Assembly (NCBI RefSeq): GCF_005601135.1
Contig: NZ_CP039381.1
Location: forward strand, 679,941-743,940
Direction of reading: 5' to 3'
From: Ruminococcus bovis
GTDB lineage: Bacteria; Bacillota; Clostridia; Oscillospirales; Acutalibacteraceae
DNA length: 64,000 nt
Made by a program: the position numbers and the translations under genes. The notes under the pieces are model-generated. The model searched no databases. It saw nothing but the letters and a program-made list of their open reading frames with translations, and was not told the DNA's origin. Of the stretch, positions 1 to 8,814 are shown in pieces (the first letter of the stretch is position 1; every line of letters starts with the position of its first letter).

Positions 1-294
1 AACAGTTCCATCTAATGCTTTCAAAGAACCTAAATAACTATTTTCACCATTAAATTTATGCATAGTTTTGCCCATAGTGTTAACAAAATATAAACCACTG
101 CCACCATTACCAATATGTAAAATATTTTGAATTGATGACACCACTGGTTCAAAAGCAACACCTAAAGCTGCCAAATCACCTAAAGTATACTTCTTATATT
201 TATATTCAGCTAAATCATCTTCCTTTAAATTAGGAATAAATTCAGTATTCATCATAGTAATTGCATCTTGTTTTCTTTTTTCTATTTCATTCAT
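1..294 (-). CDS. Hypothetical protein, N-terminal part (runs off the window)
   Basis: The minus strand is open from an ATG at 294 to the window edge, giving about 98 residues (MNEIEKRKQDAITMMNTEF at the start). It has no signal peptide and no membrane segment. A glycine-rich stretch GNGGSGLYFVNT lies near residues 64-75. An in-frame ATG four codons upstream (306) is an alternative start, but the AAGG that could serve it touches the codon, so 294 is preferred. I do not recognise the family. It points away from the secreted-protein gene that begins its own unit to the right, so the two are probably in the same direction but separately transcribed. Confidence 0.6.
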   Translation of the reverse strand, partial: MNEIEKRKQDAITMMNTEFIPNLKEDDLAEYKYKKYTLGDLAALGVAFEPVVSSIQNILHIGNGGSGLYFVNTMGKTMHKFNGENSYLGSLKALDGTV

Positions 295-423
295 AAATTC
301 TACCATCCTTATGATAAATAACAAGTTTAAACATTTCTACAAAAATATTATAACCTATAAATTAGCAATATGCAATACTATTTTTCGATTAATTTGCAAA
401 TTTATGTATTATTTATACAACAA

Positions 424-447
424 AGCTACCCATAATTATGGGTAGCT
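424..447 (-). terminator. Intrinsic terminator of the LRR/BIG2 protein gene
   Basis: A perfect 24-bp palindrome (arms AGCTACCCATAA / TTATGGGTAGCT) lies 19 bp past the stop codon of the secreted protein gene. On the minus strand it is followed by TTGTTG, a weak T-run. The same palindrome recurs at 3437-3460. Confidence 0.75.
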
Positions 448-466
448 AAGTAAAAAACTTAAATTA

Positions 467-3220
467 TCAATTTAGTGGTGGGATTATTTCTTCACCACTT
501 GTTGCATCACAATACAGACAATGATATGACTTTTGACCATAACTATTATTAGTAGGTTCTAAGTCAACAACCTTTTCATCAGTCCAACAATGACCAAGTG
601 CCGGTATTACAATTTCTTCAGTTTCGTCACAATACTTGCACATTCTAACTACAAGTCCATCTGTTTCACAATCGGCATAGTCTATAATTTCCGATGCTCC
701 AAAACAATGTTCTGTTGCAGGAATATAATATGTGTCACAAGTTTCGTCACAATCATCACAATAAATATACGCAACACCTATGTCTGTGCAAGTAGGTTCT
801 TCATCAACTGTATAGAATTTTTGCCAGTTATGGTCAACAGTATCAAGGGTTCTTTCTTGTATTTTCTTACAAGACTTACAAACCCTAGTTTCTACACCTT
901 CATCTTGACAAGTAGGAGCTACAGAAACTGTCCATTCACCATAGTTATGACCTGTAACTGTAACAGTACATTTTGCTACCTTTTTACTACCGTCCACCGT
1001 TTCAGCAGAAATTACTGCCTTACCGTTTTCTATTCCTTTAACAATTCCATTATCGGTTACAGTGGCAACTTTATTGTTTGAGCTTTTCCACAAAACTTCT
1101 TTACAACTACCTTTTACAGTAGCCTTTAGTTTTAGGCCTAACCCTGCAGAAATTTTTACTGACTTTTTATTTAATTTAATAGATTTTGCTTTGCCACTAT
1201 TGCTTACAACACTCTTGCTATATACTCCACTACCGTCACCGGAAGTACATTTGATTACTGCACATCCTTTGCCTTTTACTGTAACAACACCTTTTTTATT
1301 TAAAGTAGCAATCTTCTTGTTAGATGACTGCCACTTTACAATTCTATTATCGGCTTTAGTTGGTGTTACCTTTGCTTTTAATATAACTTTTGTACCTTTG
1401 CTGCCGGTAATAAGTGTTTTGTTTAGCTTAATAGTTTTTACTGCTTGTTTTACAGTTACAACACATTGTGCTGACAATTTACTGCCATCAGTAGATTTTG
1501 CAGTAATTTTTACTGTACCTTTTCTTAAACCTACTACAACACCTTTTTCTACAGTTGCAATTCTTTTATTTGATGAAGTCCACAAAAGCTTTTTGTTATT
1601 TGCATTTTTAGGATAAACCCTTGCAACTAATTTTACACTTTTATCTGACAAAACAGTTGCCTTAGTTTTGTTCAACATAATTTTCTTTACATAAACATTA
1701 GTGTCCTTAACCTTAGGCAATGTATAAGTTGTTTCTTCCATTTCAGGTTCAGTAGGATAGTCAACATATCTTGAACTTGGCTCTATATCATAATCATTAG
1801 TTGGTTCTTCAATATCAGAATTATCCTCTGTAGGAATTGTCACTTCATTATTATTTGGCTCTGTTGTTTCTGTATTATCAGTTGGAGTTTTAATATTATT
1901 GTTATTTTCATTATTGCTAACGGTAGTCACTTCAACACTACTTGGCTCAGTAAAGTTACTTTCAACAGTTGATGTTTCTTCTATAGTGTTATTTACTGTA
2001 GTTTCTGTTACAGAGTCAGTAGGTACAACAGGTATTGTATTGTCAGTCTCAATAGGAACAAATGTAAAGTCATTTTCCTCAGCATACTGTTGTGCAGTTG
2101 AACCGTAATATCCTTTTATAACAAAGTTATCATATTTGATAAATTCAGTAACCACACCATCATCATCAAAAACATATGAATAACCAAAAGGTTTATTTTC
2201 ACTAACTTCATCATCAAAATTGTACTCAGTATTTGTAATAGTAATTTCACTTAGCTTAGGGGTGTCACTTAAAGAAATATTACCGTAACAATCCCACATT
2301 GATGGAAAACCAATAGCAGTTACATAGTCAAAATTACCGTTAAATTTTCCTAAACTATTTCTAAATTGATTTTCAGAGAATACTTCATTAGTAGTATTGT
2401 ATGCTACAACATTACCACCAATTTCTTCAGGTACAGTAACCTGTCCACCACTGCCTAAATATGTAATAAGTGAAACTTTGTCATCTTGCAAAGTGTAAAG
2501 ATAGTCAACATCATCAGCAGACTTTTTGTATGTACCAAGTGAAGTAAAAGGAAAGTTACAGTTATTTGCATACTTTTCTACATTTGAACCGGTATATCCA
2601 CTAATAGTAAAGTCGGAAACCCTACTATACTTGTTAGTATCATCATCATACATATATCCAAAGGCATTTGCACCAACTCTGTTTACAGAATTAGGAATTG
2701 AAATAGACTTTAAATTTTTAATATTACTAAAGCCATCACCATAAACAACCTTTAGTCCATTATCAATATTTATTTTTGTAAGTGCATTACAACCATCAAA
2801 AGCAAAGTTCTCAACAACTTTTACACTGCTTTTAATATTAACAGTCTTTAGCTTTGTAAAATTAGTCACACCATAGCTACCGATAATCTGAACATTGTTG
2901 CCGATATTAAGTGTTTCCAAAGTAGTATTAATAACTTCATCATCGTTTTCAATCTTTGCCAAAGACTCAACCTTAGTTACCTTATAACCATCAATAGTAC
3001 TTGGAATTGTAAGGCTTTTGCTATTACCCAAATACTGAGTAATTGTTGCATTGTTAGTGTCATCATCTACATAATAATAGAAGTTGCCACTTTTACTTTC
3101 TTCACCTGATGATTTTTCTATATTTATATTTTTTGCACTTACTGTAGGTGCAATACTAAACATAGAAACACATAACAAAAATGCTAACATAAATGATGTT
3201 ACCTTAGAAACACTTTTCAT
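467..3220 (-). CDS. Secreted LRR_5 / BIG2 multidomain surface protein
   Basis: A 917-residue exported protein. Residues 1-30 form a signal peptide (MKSVSKVTSF, hydrophobic core, cut near VSA-KN). Residues ~60-390 carry BspA-type leucine-rich repeats (LRR_5), seen in motifs such as LKSISIPNSVNRVGANAF and two closing blocks of the type GYxGSxxxxYAxxxxFxF. A Thr/Ser/Pro/Glu-rich spacer covers ~395-505. Three bacterial Ig-like group 2 (BIG2) domains follow at ~510-750, each with the pattern WKSSNKKIATV. The C-terminus (~755-917) has three or four ~40-residue modules with paired CxxC motifs, probably metal-binding or disulfide-linked. There is no LPxTG or SLH anchor, so attachment is unclear. SD AAGGGG lies 8 nt before the ATG. 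Binding to host or substrate is the usual guess for this architecture; it is not shown here. Confidence 0.85.
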   Translation of the reverse strand: MKSVSKVTSFMLAFLLCVSMFSIAPTVSAKNINIEKSSGEESKSGNFYYYVDDDTNNATITQYLGNSKSLTIPSTIDGYKVTKVESLAKIENDDEVINTTLETLNIGNNVQIIGSYGVTNFTKLKTVNIKSSVKVVENFAFDGCNALTKINIDNGLKVVYGDGFSNIKNLKSISIPNSVNRVGANAFGYMYDDDTNKYSRVSDFTISGYTGSNVEKYANNCNFPFTSLGTYKKSADDVDYLYTLQDDKVSLITYLGSGGQVTVPEEIGGNVVAYNTTNEVFSENQFRNSLGKFNGNFDYVTAIGFPSMWDCYGNISLSDTPKLSEITITNTEYNFDDEVSENKPFGYSYVFDDDGVVTEFIKYDNFVIKGYYGSTAQQYAEENDFTFVPIETDNTIPVVPTDSVTETTVNNTIEETSTVESNFTEPSSVEVTTVSNNENNNNIKTPTDNTETTEPNNNEVTIPTEDNSDIEEPTNDYDIEPSSRYVDYPTEPEMEETTYTLPKVKDTNVYVKKIMLNKTKATVLSDKSVKLVARVYPKNANNKKLLWTSSNKRIATVEKGVVVGLRKGTVKITAKSTDGSKLSAQCVVTVKQAVKTIKLNKTLITGSKGTKVILKAKVTPTKADNRIVKWQSSNKKIATLNKKGVVTVKGKGCAVIKCTSGDGSGVYSKSVVSNSGKAKSIKLNKKSVKISAGLGLKLKATVKGSCKEVLWKSSNNKVATVTDNGIVKGIENGKAVISAETVDGSKKVAKCTVTVTGHNYGEWTVSVAPTCQDEGVETRVCKSCKKIQERTLDTVDHNWQKFYTVDEEPTCTDIGVAYIYCDDCDETCDTYYIPATEHCFGASEIIDYADCETDGLVVRMCKYCDETEEIVIPALGHCWTDEKVVDLEPTNNSYGQKSYHCLYCDATSGEEIIPPLN

Positions 3221-3346
3221 TTTTATAACCCCTTACTAGAACGCTATAGTGAATTTGTACAAAACGAAAACCCACTAATTGTCGAAATGCTACATAAGAT
3301 TTTTACTTTTAAAATAAAAACCTACTTTTTCATTCTGTTTAACTTT

Positions 3347-3375
3347 ATCTTAGCACTTTTATATATAATTTTCAA
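3347..3375 (-). promoter_or_regulatory. Sigma-A-like promoter for the LRR/BIG2 protein gene
   Basis: On the minus strand TTGAAA (3375-3370) is separated by 17 bp from TAAGAT (3352-3347), about 125 bp upstream of the start codon at 3220. Confidence 0.5.
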
Positions 3376-3431
3376 TAGATTATAAAAATTAATGTATAGT
3401 TTGTATGTTGTAATTAAATTATTAGGTAAAC

Positions 3432-3460
3432 AAAAAAGCTACCCATAATTATGGGTAGCT
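3432..3460 (-). terminator. Intrinsic terminator of the caspase-like / SPKTG operon
   Basis: The 24-bp palindrome at 3437-3460 is followed on the minus strand by a T-run (GCTTTTTTG). It lies 16 bp past the stop of the anchored protein and has the same sequence as the palindrome at 424-447. Confidence 0.85.
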
Positions 3461-3476
3461 TTATAAATTAAATTAC

Positions 3477-4352
3477 TTACTTTTTGATTTTATATACACA
3501 TACACCACATAGTGCTACAAGACAAAGAGAGAACATTACAATTAGCAAACCATCATTGCTACCTGTCTTAGGTGAAGTCATATCACTACCGCTACTTTCA
3601 TCTGCTGTGCTGGTATTGTTATCAGCAGATTCAGTAGTTTCATCTGTTGTATCAGACTTCCACACACCATATAGGTTACAAATTGATGGGCTACCTGTTG
3701 TCTTTACTGTAATAATATCTCCTACATTGTACTTATTGCCATCATCATCTTTCCAATATAAGAAAGTATATCCATCTAATTCATATGAATTTTTTGGTGC
3801 AGTTACTGAGTATTCACAAGTTTCATTATTCCACTTTTCTTCAAAAGTTGGTTCATCACCGGTTACATCAAGTTCATCATCTTCACTACCATTGAAAATA
3901 AAGAAATTTGATGGACCTGTACTGTGTTCGTCAAAAACTTCTACATCATAAGTACCACTAACTGTGCTATTAGCTACAGAAGTTGCAGTTAAAGTTAACT
4001 TATCTGCATAATGATATGGTGCATAAACATAAATAGAATTTTCATCATCTTTTACTTTAGTATAAATGTTGTTGTTACTGTCACTACCTGTAATCTTCCA
4101 CTGTACTTTAGCATCATCACCTGTGGCAGTCGTACCATCACTATACTTTACTGTAGCTGAAAATGTAGAACCTGAACCACATTCAATTGAATTTTCTGTT
4201 GAATCATTTTTCGTAAAGCTATCACACTTAATTTCAATTGTTGAAACTTTCTTTTCGTTAGTGTTTTCTGCTGCCATAACATTGATAGTACAAAAACTCA
4301 TCAATAATAAAACAGTTAGTGCTGAAAATAATCTAATAATACTTTTATTCAT
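3477..4352 (-). CDS. Sortase-anchored surface protein with InlB-type repeat
   Basis: A 291-residue exported protein. Residues 1-27 are a signal peptide ending near VMAAEN. The middle (~30-140) looks like an Ig-like fold rich in Thr and Ser. Residues ~180-232 resemble a Listeria/Bacteroides InlB B-repeat (ELDGYTFLYWKDDDG, then YGVWK). A Ser/Thr/Asp spacer leads to SPKTG at 260-264, a hydrophobic segment and a short KIKK tail, which is a sorting signal of the (S/N)PxTG type known from clostridial class B sortases. No sortase gene is in this window. It starts 12 bp after the caspase-like gene, with GGAG 8 nt before its ATG, so the two are probably co-transcribed. Its ligand is unknown. Confidence 0.8.
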   Translation of the reverse strand: MNKSIIRLFSALTVLLLMSFCTINVMAAENTNEKKVSTIEIKCDSFTKNDSTENSIECGSGSTFSATVKYSDGTTATGDDAKVQWKITGSDSNNNIYTKVKDDENSIYVYAPYHYADKLTLTATSVANSTVSGTYDVEVFDEHSTGPSNFFIFNGSEDDELDVTGDEPTFEEKWNNETCEYSVTAPKNSYELDGYTFLYWKDDDGNKYNVGDIITVKTTGSPSICNLYGVWKSDTTDETTESADNNTSTADESSGSDMTSPKTGSNDGLLIVMFSLCLVALCGVCVYKIKK

Positions 4353-4364
4353 AATTTACACTCC

Positions 4365-5450
4365 TTAATTAAATCTTCCGAATAAAACGAATGAACTGTT
4401 TTTTGGATAAACCACCACATGTTGACCTTGTTTTTTTACATTATTGTATGAATACTTATACAATTCTTTCAATGTTACTCTTCCGTTACCATCTGTATCA
4501 GCAAACAACTTGCAAGTTTTTTTCTGTACAGGATGCCAACCTGCCCCCATAGACCAATATCTTGTGGCAAGACTTACATCATCACCGCCTCGTGAAGTCT
4601 CATTTGCCTTTGATGAACATAAAACTACATACTTATTAGTAGTAAATCCCTTTATTTCAGTATTTTCATAGTTAATAAAATCATTAACAAATTTATCAGC
4701 AAAATCTGAATTATCAGTTGTGTTAAGCATAGTATCTTTAATCATTCTTCCAGAATAACAAGAATCAATAATAAGGACTACCTTACCATTAACATACTTA
4801 TCTAATAATTTTCTTAGCCCTGAAACAGAAAAGTATGTATCATCAGAGCCAATATACACATTTCCATATCCATCGCCATGACAAGTCATATATATATAAC
4901 TAACATCATTTGGTTTGTTATACTTAAAAACACTTTTTATTTTTGCAACAATATCTTTCTTTTTGTGATTAGGATAATAAACAACACTACTCATTTTCAA
5001 GCCATGATATATTGAATTTTTCATAACGCCGTTCATACTTTTGACATCATTAATAGGTACTTCTATTGTTGATGTTTCACCTAATAATATTGCTCTTCGA
5101 TTACTATCTTTTTTCCACTGAGCATATAAATTTAATCTAGAACCAGCTTTACAAATATTTCTTATCTTTTGTCTGTTCTTATAAGAGATTTTACCTTTTT
5201 TTGTTTTTGACCAACCTAAGAATGTATATCCTTTTTTTGTAAAACTACATTTTTTGATATAAGCAAATGTATTATAAGCAATGGTTTGTTTAGTCATTTT
5301 TCCTTTACCACCATTGGCGTTAAATACTATAGAATAACTACTATTTTTACCTTTAACAGATATAGTGTTAATCTCTATAATACTAAACATCATCATCACA
5401 CCTACAAACAGTGACAAGACTTTAATATAAATATTCCTACTCTTTTTCAT
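4365..5450 (-). CDS. Secreted caspase-like (clan CD) protease with InlB repeat
   Basis: A 361-residue exported protein. Residues 1-30 are a signal or anchor segment. Residues ~38-113 form an InlB/Listeria-Bacteroides repeat (IVFNANGGKGKMT, GYTFLGWSK, LYAQWKK). From ~118 a caspase-fold domain begins (RRAILLGETS) with both catalytic signatures of clan CD cysteine peptidases: TCHGDG (His191) and DSCYSG (Cys231). Near the C-terminus DTDGNGRVTLKELYKY resembles an EF-hand or dockerin calcium loop, so calcium activation is possible. It is first in a two-gene unit with the sortase-anchored protein downstream, which could be a substrate or partner (inference). SD GGAG precedes the ATG by 7 nt. Peptidase family C14-like is the best fit; gingipain- or clostripain-like subfamilies cannot be excluded. 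Confidence 0.8.
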   Translation of the reverse strand: MKKSRNIYIKVLSLFVGVMMMFSIIEINTISVKGKNSSYSIVFNANGGKGKMTKQTIAYNTFAYIKKCSFTKKGYTFLGWSKTKKGKISYKNRQKIRNICKAGSRLNLYAQWKKDSNRRAILLGETSTIEVPINDVKSMNGVMKNSIYHGLKMSSVVYYPNHKKKDIVAKIKSVFKYNKPNDVSYIYMTCHGDGYGNVYIGSDDTYFSVSGLRKLLDKYVNGKVVLIIDSCYSGRMIKDTMLNTTDNSDFADKFVNDFINYENTEIKGFTTNKYVVLCSSKANETSRGGDDVSLATRYWSMGAGWHPVQKKTCKLFADTDGNGRVTLKELYKYSYNNVKKQGQHVVVYPKNSSFVLFGRFN

Positions 5451-5786
5451 AATGTATCTCCTTTTTCATAAATAACTTTGCTTGTCTATGAACTATAAAT
5501 TCTAACTTTTGGTATTGTATCACATTAGTAAAATATTGTCAAGTATTATCACTTAGATAACAAAAATTATAATTTTCTTTAGATTTTTGTATATAAAATA
5601 ATAATTACTAATATTATAATATTCTATAATAATAATTTAGTATATTTTATCATTTAATGCAAAGTTTTTTATTTTACAGTCCCATTTTTTACCTTGACGA
5701 TAATTTTATAAAATAGTAGAATTGTGGTAGTAATAAATAAAGAATTTAAATTATCAACATATAATAAAAACTAAGGAGGTGGACTT
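5451..5786. other. AT-rich intergenic region with promoter for the TM2 gene
   Basis: This divergent gap is very AT-rich. A plus-strand promoter is visible: TTGACG (5694-5699), a 17-bp spacer and TAGAAT (5717-5722). A minus-strand promoter for the protease gene must also lie here, but no single candidate stands out. I see no gene. Confidence 0.55.
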
Positions 5787-5975
5787 ATGTATCCAAAAAG
5801 CAAATGGGTTTCATTTTTTCTATGCTTATTTTTCGGTTGTTTCGGCATACACCGTTTTTATGAGGGCAGAGTACTTTTAGGCATTGTTTATTTCTGTACT
5901 TGTGGTATTTTTGGTATCGGATGGATTATTGATATTTTTCGTTATCTCTTTAAACCAAACCCTTATTACCCATAA
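5787..5975 (+). CDS. Small TM2-domain membrane protein
   Basis: A 62-residue protein that is almost entirely a TM2 domain: a Lys-rich start, a first membrane helix (WVSFFLCLFFGCFGIHRFYEG, residues ~8-28), a Gly/Arg turn and a second helix (GIVYFCTCGIFGIGWIID). The GxHRFY and GIGWIID motifs are typical of the family. The function of bacterial TM2 proteins is unsettled. A strong SD (AAGGAGGTGG) lies just before the ATG. It has its own promoter and terminator, so it is monocistronic. Confidence 0.85.
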   Translation: MYPKSKWVSFFLCLFFGCFGIHRFYEGRVLLGIVYFCTCGIFGIGWIIDIFRYLFKPNPYYP

Positions 5976-6007
5976 CCTGATTTTCAATTTAATCCACCTA
6001 TAGCAAA

Positions 6008-6046
6008 AGCTGACACTACATAGTAATGTCAGCTTATTTTTATTAA
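6008..6046 (+). terminator. Intrinsic terminator after the TM2 gene
   Basis: Stem AGCTGACA / TGTCAGCT (6008-6034) followed by TATTTTTATT. Confidence 0.8.
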
Positions 6047-6060
6047 GTAGCTTTTTCAAT

Positions 6061-6330
6061 TTACACTTCTTGTATAAATTCATCTTCTATAGTGAACAGA
6101 TAACTTGTAGAAAATTTATCTATTCTCTTCATACGGAATTCTTTACATTTCCTTAGTAGTGTTGTAAAAAGTTTCAGAATATCAGGGTCACTAAAATCAT
6201 CACACCCTATAATAACCTCTATTACATATGAATTGTTGTCATCAATATGATGCCTTATCTCATACACATCATTATAATTGTCATCACTATCATAAAGTTG
6301 CTTTATCAAATTTCTTACTGTGTTATTCAT
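6061..6330 (-). CDS. Hypothetical protein, 89 aa
   Basis: An acidic, soluble protein beginning MNNTVRNLIKQLYDSDDNYN, with no recognised motif. The start at 6330 is chosen over an upstream in-frame codon (6366) because GGAGG lies 8 nt before it. The ATG overlaps the last codons of the upstream gene (stop at 6323) by 8 bp, implying translational coupling. The pair sits at the trailer end of the CRISPR array and reads in the same direction, but a hairpin at 6747-6786 probably separates it from the array transcript. I cannot assign a function. Confidence 0.6.
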   Translation of the reverse strand: MNNTVRNLIKQLYDSDDNYNDVYEIRHHIDDNNSYVIEVIIGCDDFSDPDILKLFTTLLRKCKEFRMKRIDKFSTSYLFTIEDEFIQEV

Positions 6331-6718
6331 TTTCACAACCTCCAACTGTAATATTGTAGCAATCATGCACCATAAAATTTAACCCTCCACCATGAAAACT
6401 TACCATATCTAATGGTATCTGTTCCGGATCTAGCTGATACTTTCCTAATAATGATACAAATGAACTAATCTGTTCTTTGTTCATTATAATTTCGTCAAAT
6501 GACACCAATATACCTACTGCATTAAAGATAACATAGGGTTTCTGCGATATTGAAATTCCTTTTGAATTTTTCAGAATTTTCTGTAATGTCTTTGTAATGT
6601 GACACAATTTGTCAGCACCTTCCTTGGAAAGAACACCAACATAACCGGCATCATTTACATTTTTCATTGCCTGTAATAATCTAGGCAACATTTCCATAAA
6701 TTCATTTGACTTTTTCAT
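6323..6718 (-). CDS. Hypothetical protein, 131 aa
   Basis: A soluble protein (MKKSNEFMEMLPRLLQAMKN at the start) that looks mainly helical in its first half. A short conserved-looking stretch SFHGGGLNFMVHDC lies near the C-terminus. No signal peptide, membrane segment or known catalytic motif is visible. It is the first gene of a coupled pair with the 89-residue protein. The AGGTGAGC before the start is a reasonable SD. The location beside a defence locus is suggestive only. Confidence 0.6.
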   Translation of the reverse strand: MKKSNEFMEMLPRLLQAMKNVNDAGYVGVLSKEGADKLCHITKTLQKILKNSKGISISQKPYVIFNAVGILVSFDEIIMNKEQISSFVSLLGKYQLDPEQIPLDMVSFHGGGLNFMVHDCYNITVGGCENE

Positions 6719-6746
6719 TAGCTCACCTTTTAACTTTCTGCAACAA

Positions 6747-6786
6747 AATAACCTTTCAGTCTATAAGCATAAACTAAAAGGTTATT
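6747..6786 (-). terminator. Hairpin between the CRISPR array trailer and the hypothetical gene pair
   Basis: Arms AATAACCTTTCAGT and ACTAAAAGGTTATT pair with one mismatch. On the minus strand the second arm runs into TTATTTTG. It probably ends the pre-crRNA transcript and may act in both directions. Confidence 0.6.
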
Positions 6787-7125
6787 GTTTTTCTTTGTTT
6801 TCTCTTTGTTTGGTTGTTGCATATATAACCGAAAAAAAGGCAACTGTTTTTGCACCATTTTATAAATTTTTATAATTTTTTACAAAAATTATTTTACCCA
6901 CACCACCCATCAGGTTGGTGACTGTAGACAGTAGTATTGTTGTTTATAACGATACTATTTCAATCCACACCACCCATGTGGGTGGTGACTCTTTATATCC
7001 AATTTTGTTTACTGACATATATCCATTTCAATCCACACCACCCGTGTGGGTGGTGACAAGTTACCAATAATTATTCTTATCCCCTAGTTGATTTCAATCC
7101 ACACCACCCGTGTGGGTGGTGACAG

Positions 7126-8201
7126 GTTAGATTATAATAACAAGTGCAACACTAAAAAAATAGACAATATGAAAACCATCGTGTAAAATGTAGTTGCAAC
7201 ACCAAACATAATACGGAGGTAATCATATTGTCATATACACATCTTACACTAATTGAAAGAGAATGTCTACAAGAATTTTACGAAAAAGGATATAGCATAA
7301 GAAAAATTGCAAAATACTTGAACGAAGTCCTTCTACAATCAGCAGAGAATTAAAACGGAATTTTAGTAAAAAACGCAAACACTATCATCCTTGGGGCGCA
7401 CATGTAAAATATTTAGTAAGAAGAAAGGATTGTCATAGAAAAATAATTTACTCATATACACAGATATATATAATTATGTATTTGATAAATTACATTCCTT
7501 TTGGTCTCCGGAAATAATAGCTGATAAATGGAATTTAAATCATAATATTAAGATTTCTTTTTCTTCTATTTATCGTGCAATTCGTTCTAAATTATTCCCG
7601 GGTATTTCACCTACATCACATCTTAGAAGAAGAGGAAGACCTTACAGAACCGAGCGTAAGACCTACACTAAACATCCTGAAAAATCAATTCATAATCGTG
7701 ATAATATAGTTGATAAAAGAGGAAGATTTGGTGATTATGAGGGAGATACAATTTACGGTTCAGTAGGAAAAGGTTATCTTGTTACTGCTATTGATAGAAA
7801 ATCAAGATTTCTTGTAGCTGCTACCTGTAAAGATAAATCTATTTCATCAATTAATTCAGCTTTTAGAGAAGCTTTTGAAAAAGCTTCATTAAAAATCAAA
7901 CCACTTACATTAACTTTAGATAATGGTTCTGAATTTAACGGATATGCTGATATTGAAAAAGATTTAGATTTAGAAATATATTTTGCAGATGTTCATGCTC
8001 CTTGGCAACGAGGTTCAAATGAAAATATCAATGGACTATTAAGATTTTTCTTTCCAAGAGGTACTGATTTCAGAAAAGTCACAAGAGCACAACTTGATGC
8101 AGTCCTTGATAAAATTAATAATAGACCTAGAAAATGTTTAGACCTTCTTTCACCTATTGACTATTTTAATCAAAGTGTTGCACTTGGTTTGACAATCTAA
8201 G
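7126..8201 (+). mobile_element. IS30-family insertion sequence inside a CRISPR spacer
   Basis: A 1,076-bp element bounded by imperfect 28-bp inverted repeats (7126-7153 and 8174-8201, both ending in AAGTGCAACACT inward) and flanked by the 3-bp direct repeat CAG (7123-7125, 8202-8204). Size, ends and target duplication fit IS30. The first CAG uses the last base of a repeat plus two spacer bases. Removing the element and one CAG leaves a 35-nt spacer, normal for this array. Its transposase gene is frameshifted. Confidence 0.9.
7228..8200 (+). pseudogene. IS30-family transposase, frameshifted twice
   Basis: Translation from a TTG at 7228 (GGAGGT 7 nt upstream) gives the IS30 N-terminal helix-turn-helix (LIERECLQEFYEKGYSIRK). 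The frame is lost near 7322 by what looks like one missing base, and again near 7460. Reading on through the three frames restores a full-length protein of about 324 residues. The DDE core is readable: GDYEGDTIYG, TLDNGSEF and WQRGSNENINGLLR. The stop codon lies inside the right inverted repeat. The last ~240 codons contain no in-frame ATG. The gene is inactive unless rescued by frameshifting, which the lack of a clear slippery site makes unlikely. Confidence 0.88.
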
Positions 8202-8814
8202 CAGACTGTTGAATACAAAGACGGCAAGAGGATTAAAATTTCAATCCACACCACCCGTGTGGGTGGTGACGCCTTGTTAAATTAGTCAAAAAATCTGCAT
8301 AATTTATTTCAATCCACACCACCCGTGTGGGTGGTGACTTTTTGCTTTTTTCGTGGTGTAAAAAACTAGTATGAATTTCAATCCACACCACCCATGTGGG
8401 TGGTGACCCAGAGTGTCTTATATCATCTTCGCCAACAATCGATTTCAATCCACACCACCCATGTGGGTGGTGACATAGTGACAAAATCTATCACTTCTCT
8501 TGTTACGAATTTCAATCCACACCACCCATGTGGGTGGTGACGCTACTATTTTCAACAATATAATCAAGTACACTGTTATTTCAATCCACACCACCCATGT
8601 GGGTGGTGACAGCGGTAGCGGTGCAGGTGTCTGCTTGTTGTCAAATTTCAATCCACACCACCCATGTGGGTGGTGACCATATGATGTTATCACTTTGAGA
8701 GTTAAAAAGAGTATTTCAATCCACACCACCCATGTGGGTGGTGACTATATTATCACCTCTTATTGTTTAATATCTGTTAAGATTTCAATCCACACCACCC
8801 ATGTGGGTGGTGAC

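Noticed and set aside
590..2744. Plus-strand open frames opposite the LRR/BIG2 gene
   Set aside because: They are shadows of a well-supported minus-strand secreted-protein gene with signal peptide, domains and SD.
5877..6083. Minus-strand open frame over the TM2 gene and its terminator
   Set aside because: It overlaps a TM2 gene with a strong SD and family motifs and crosses its terminator hairpin.
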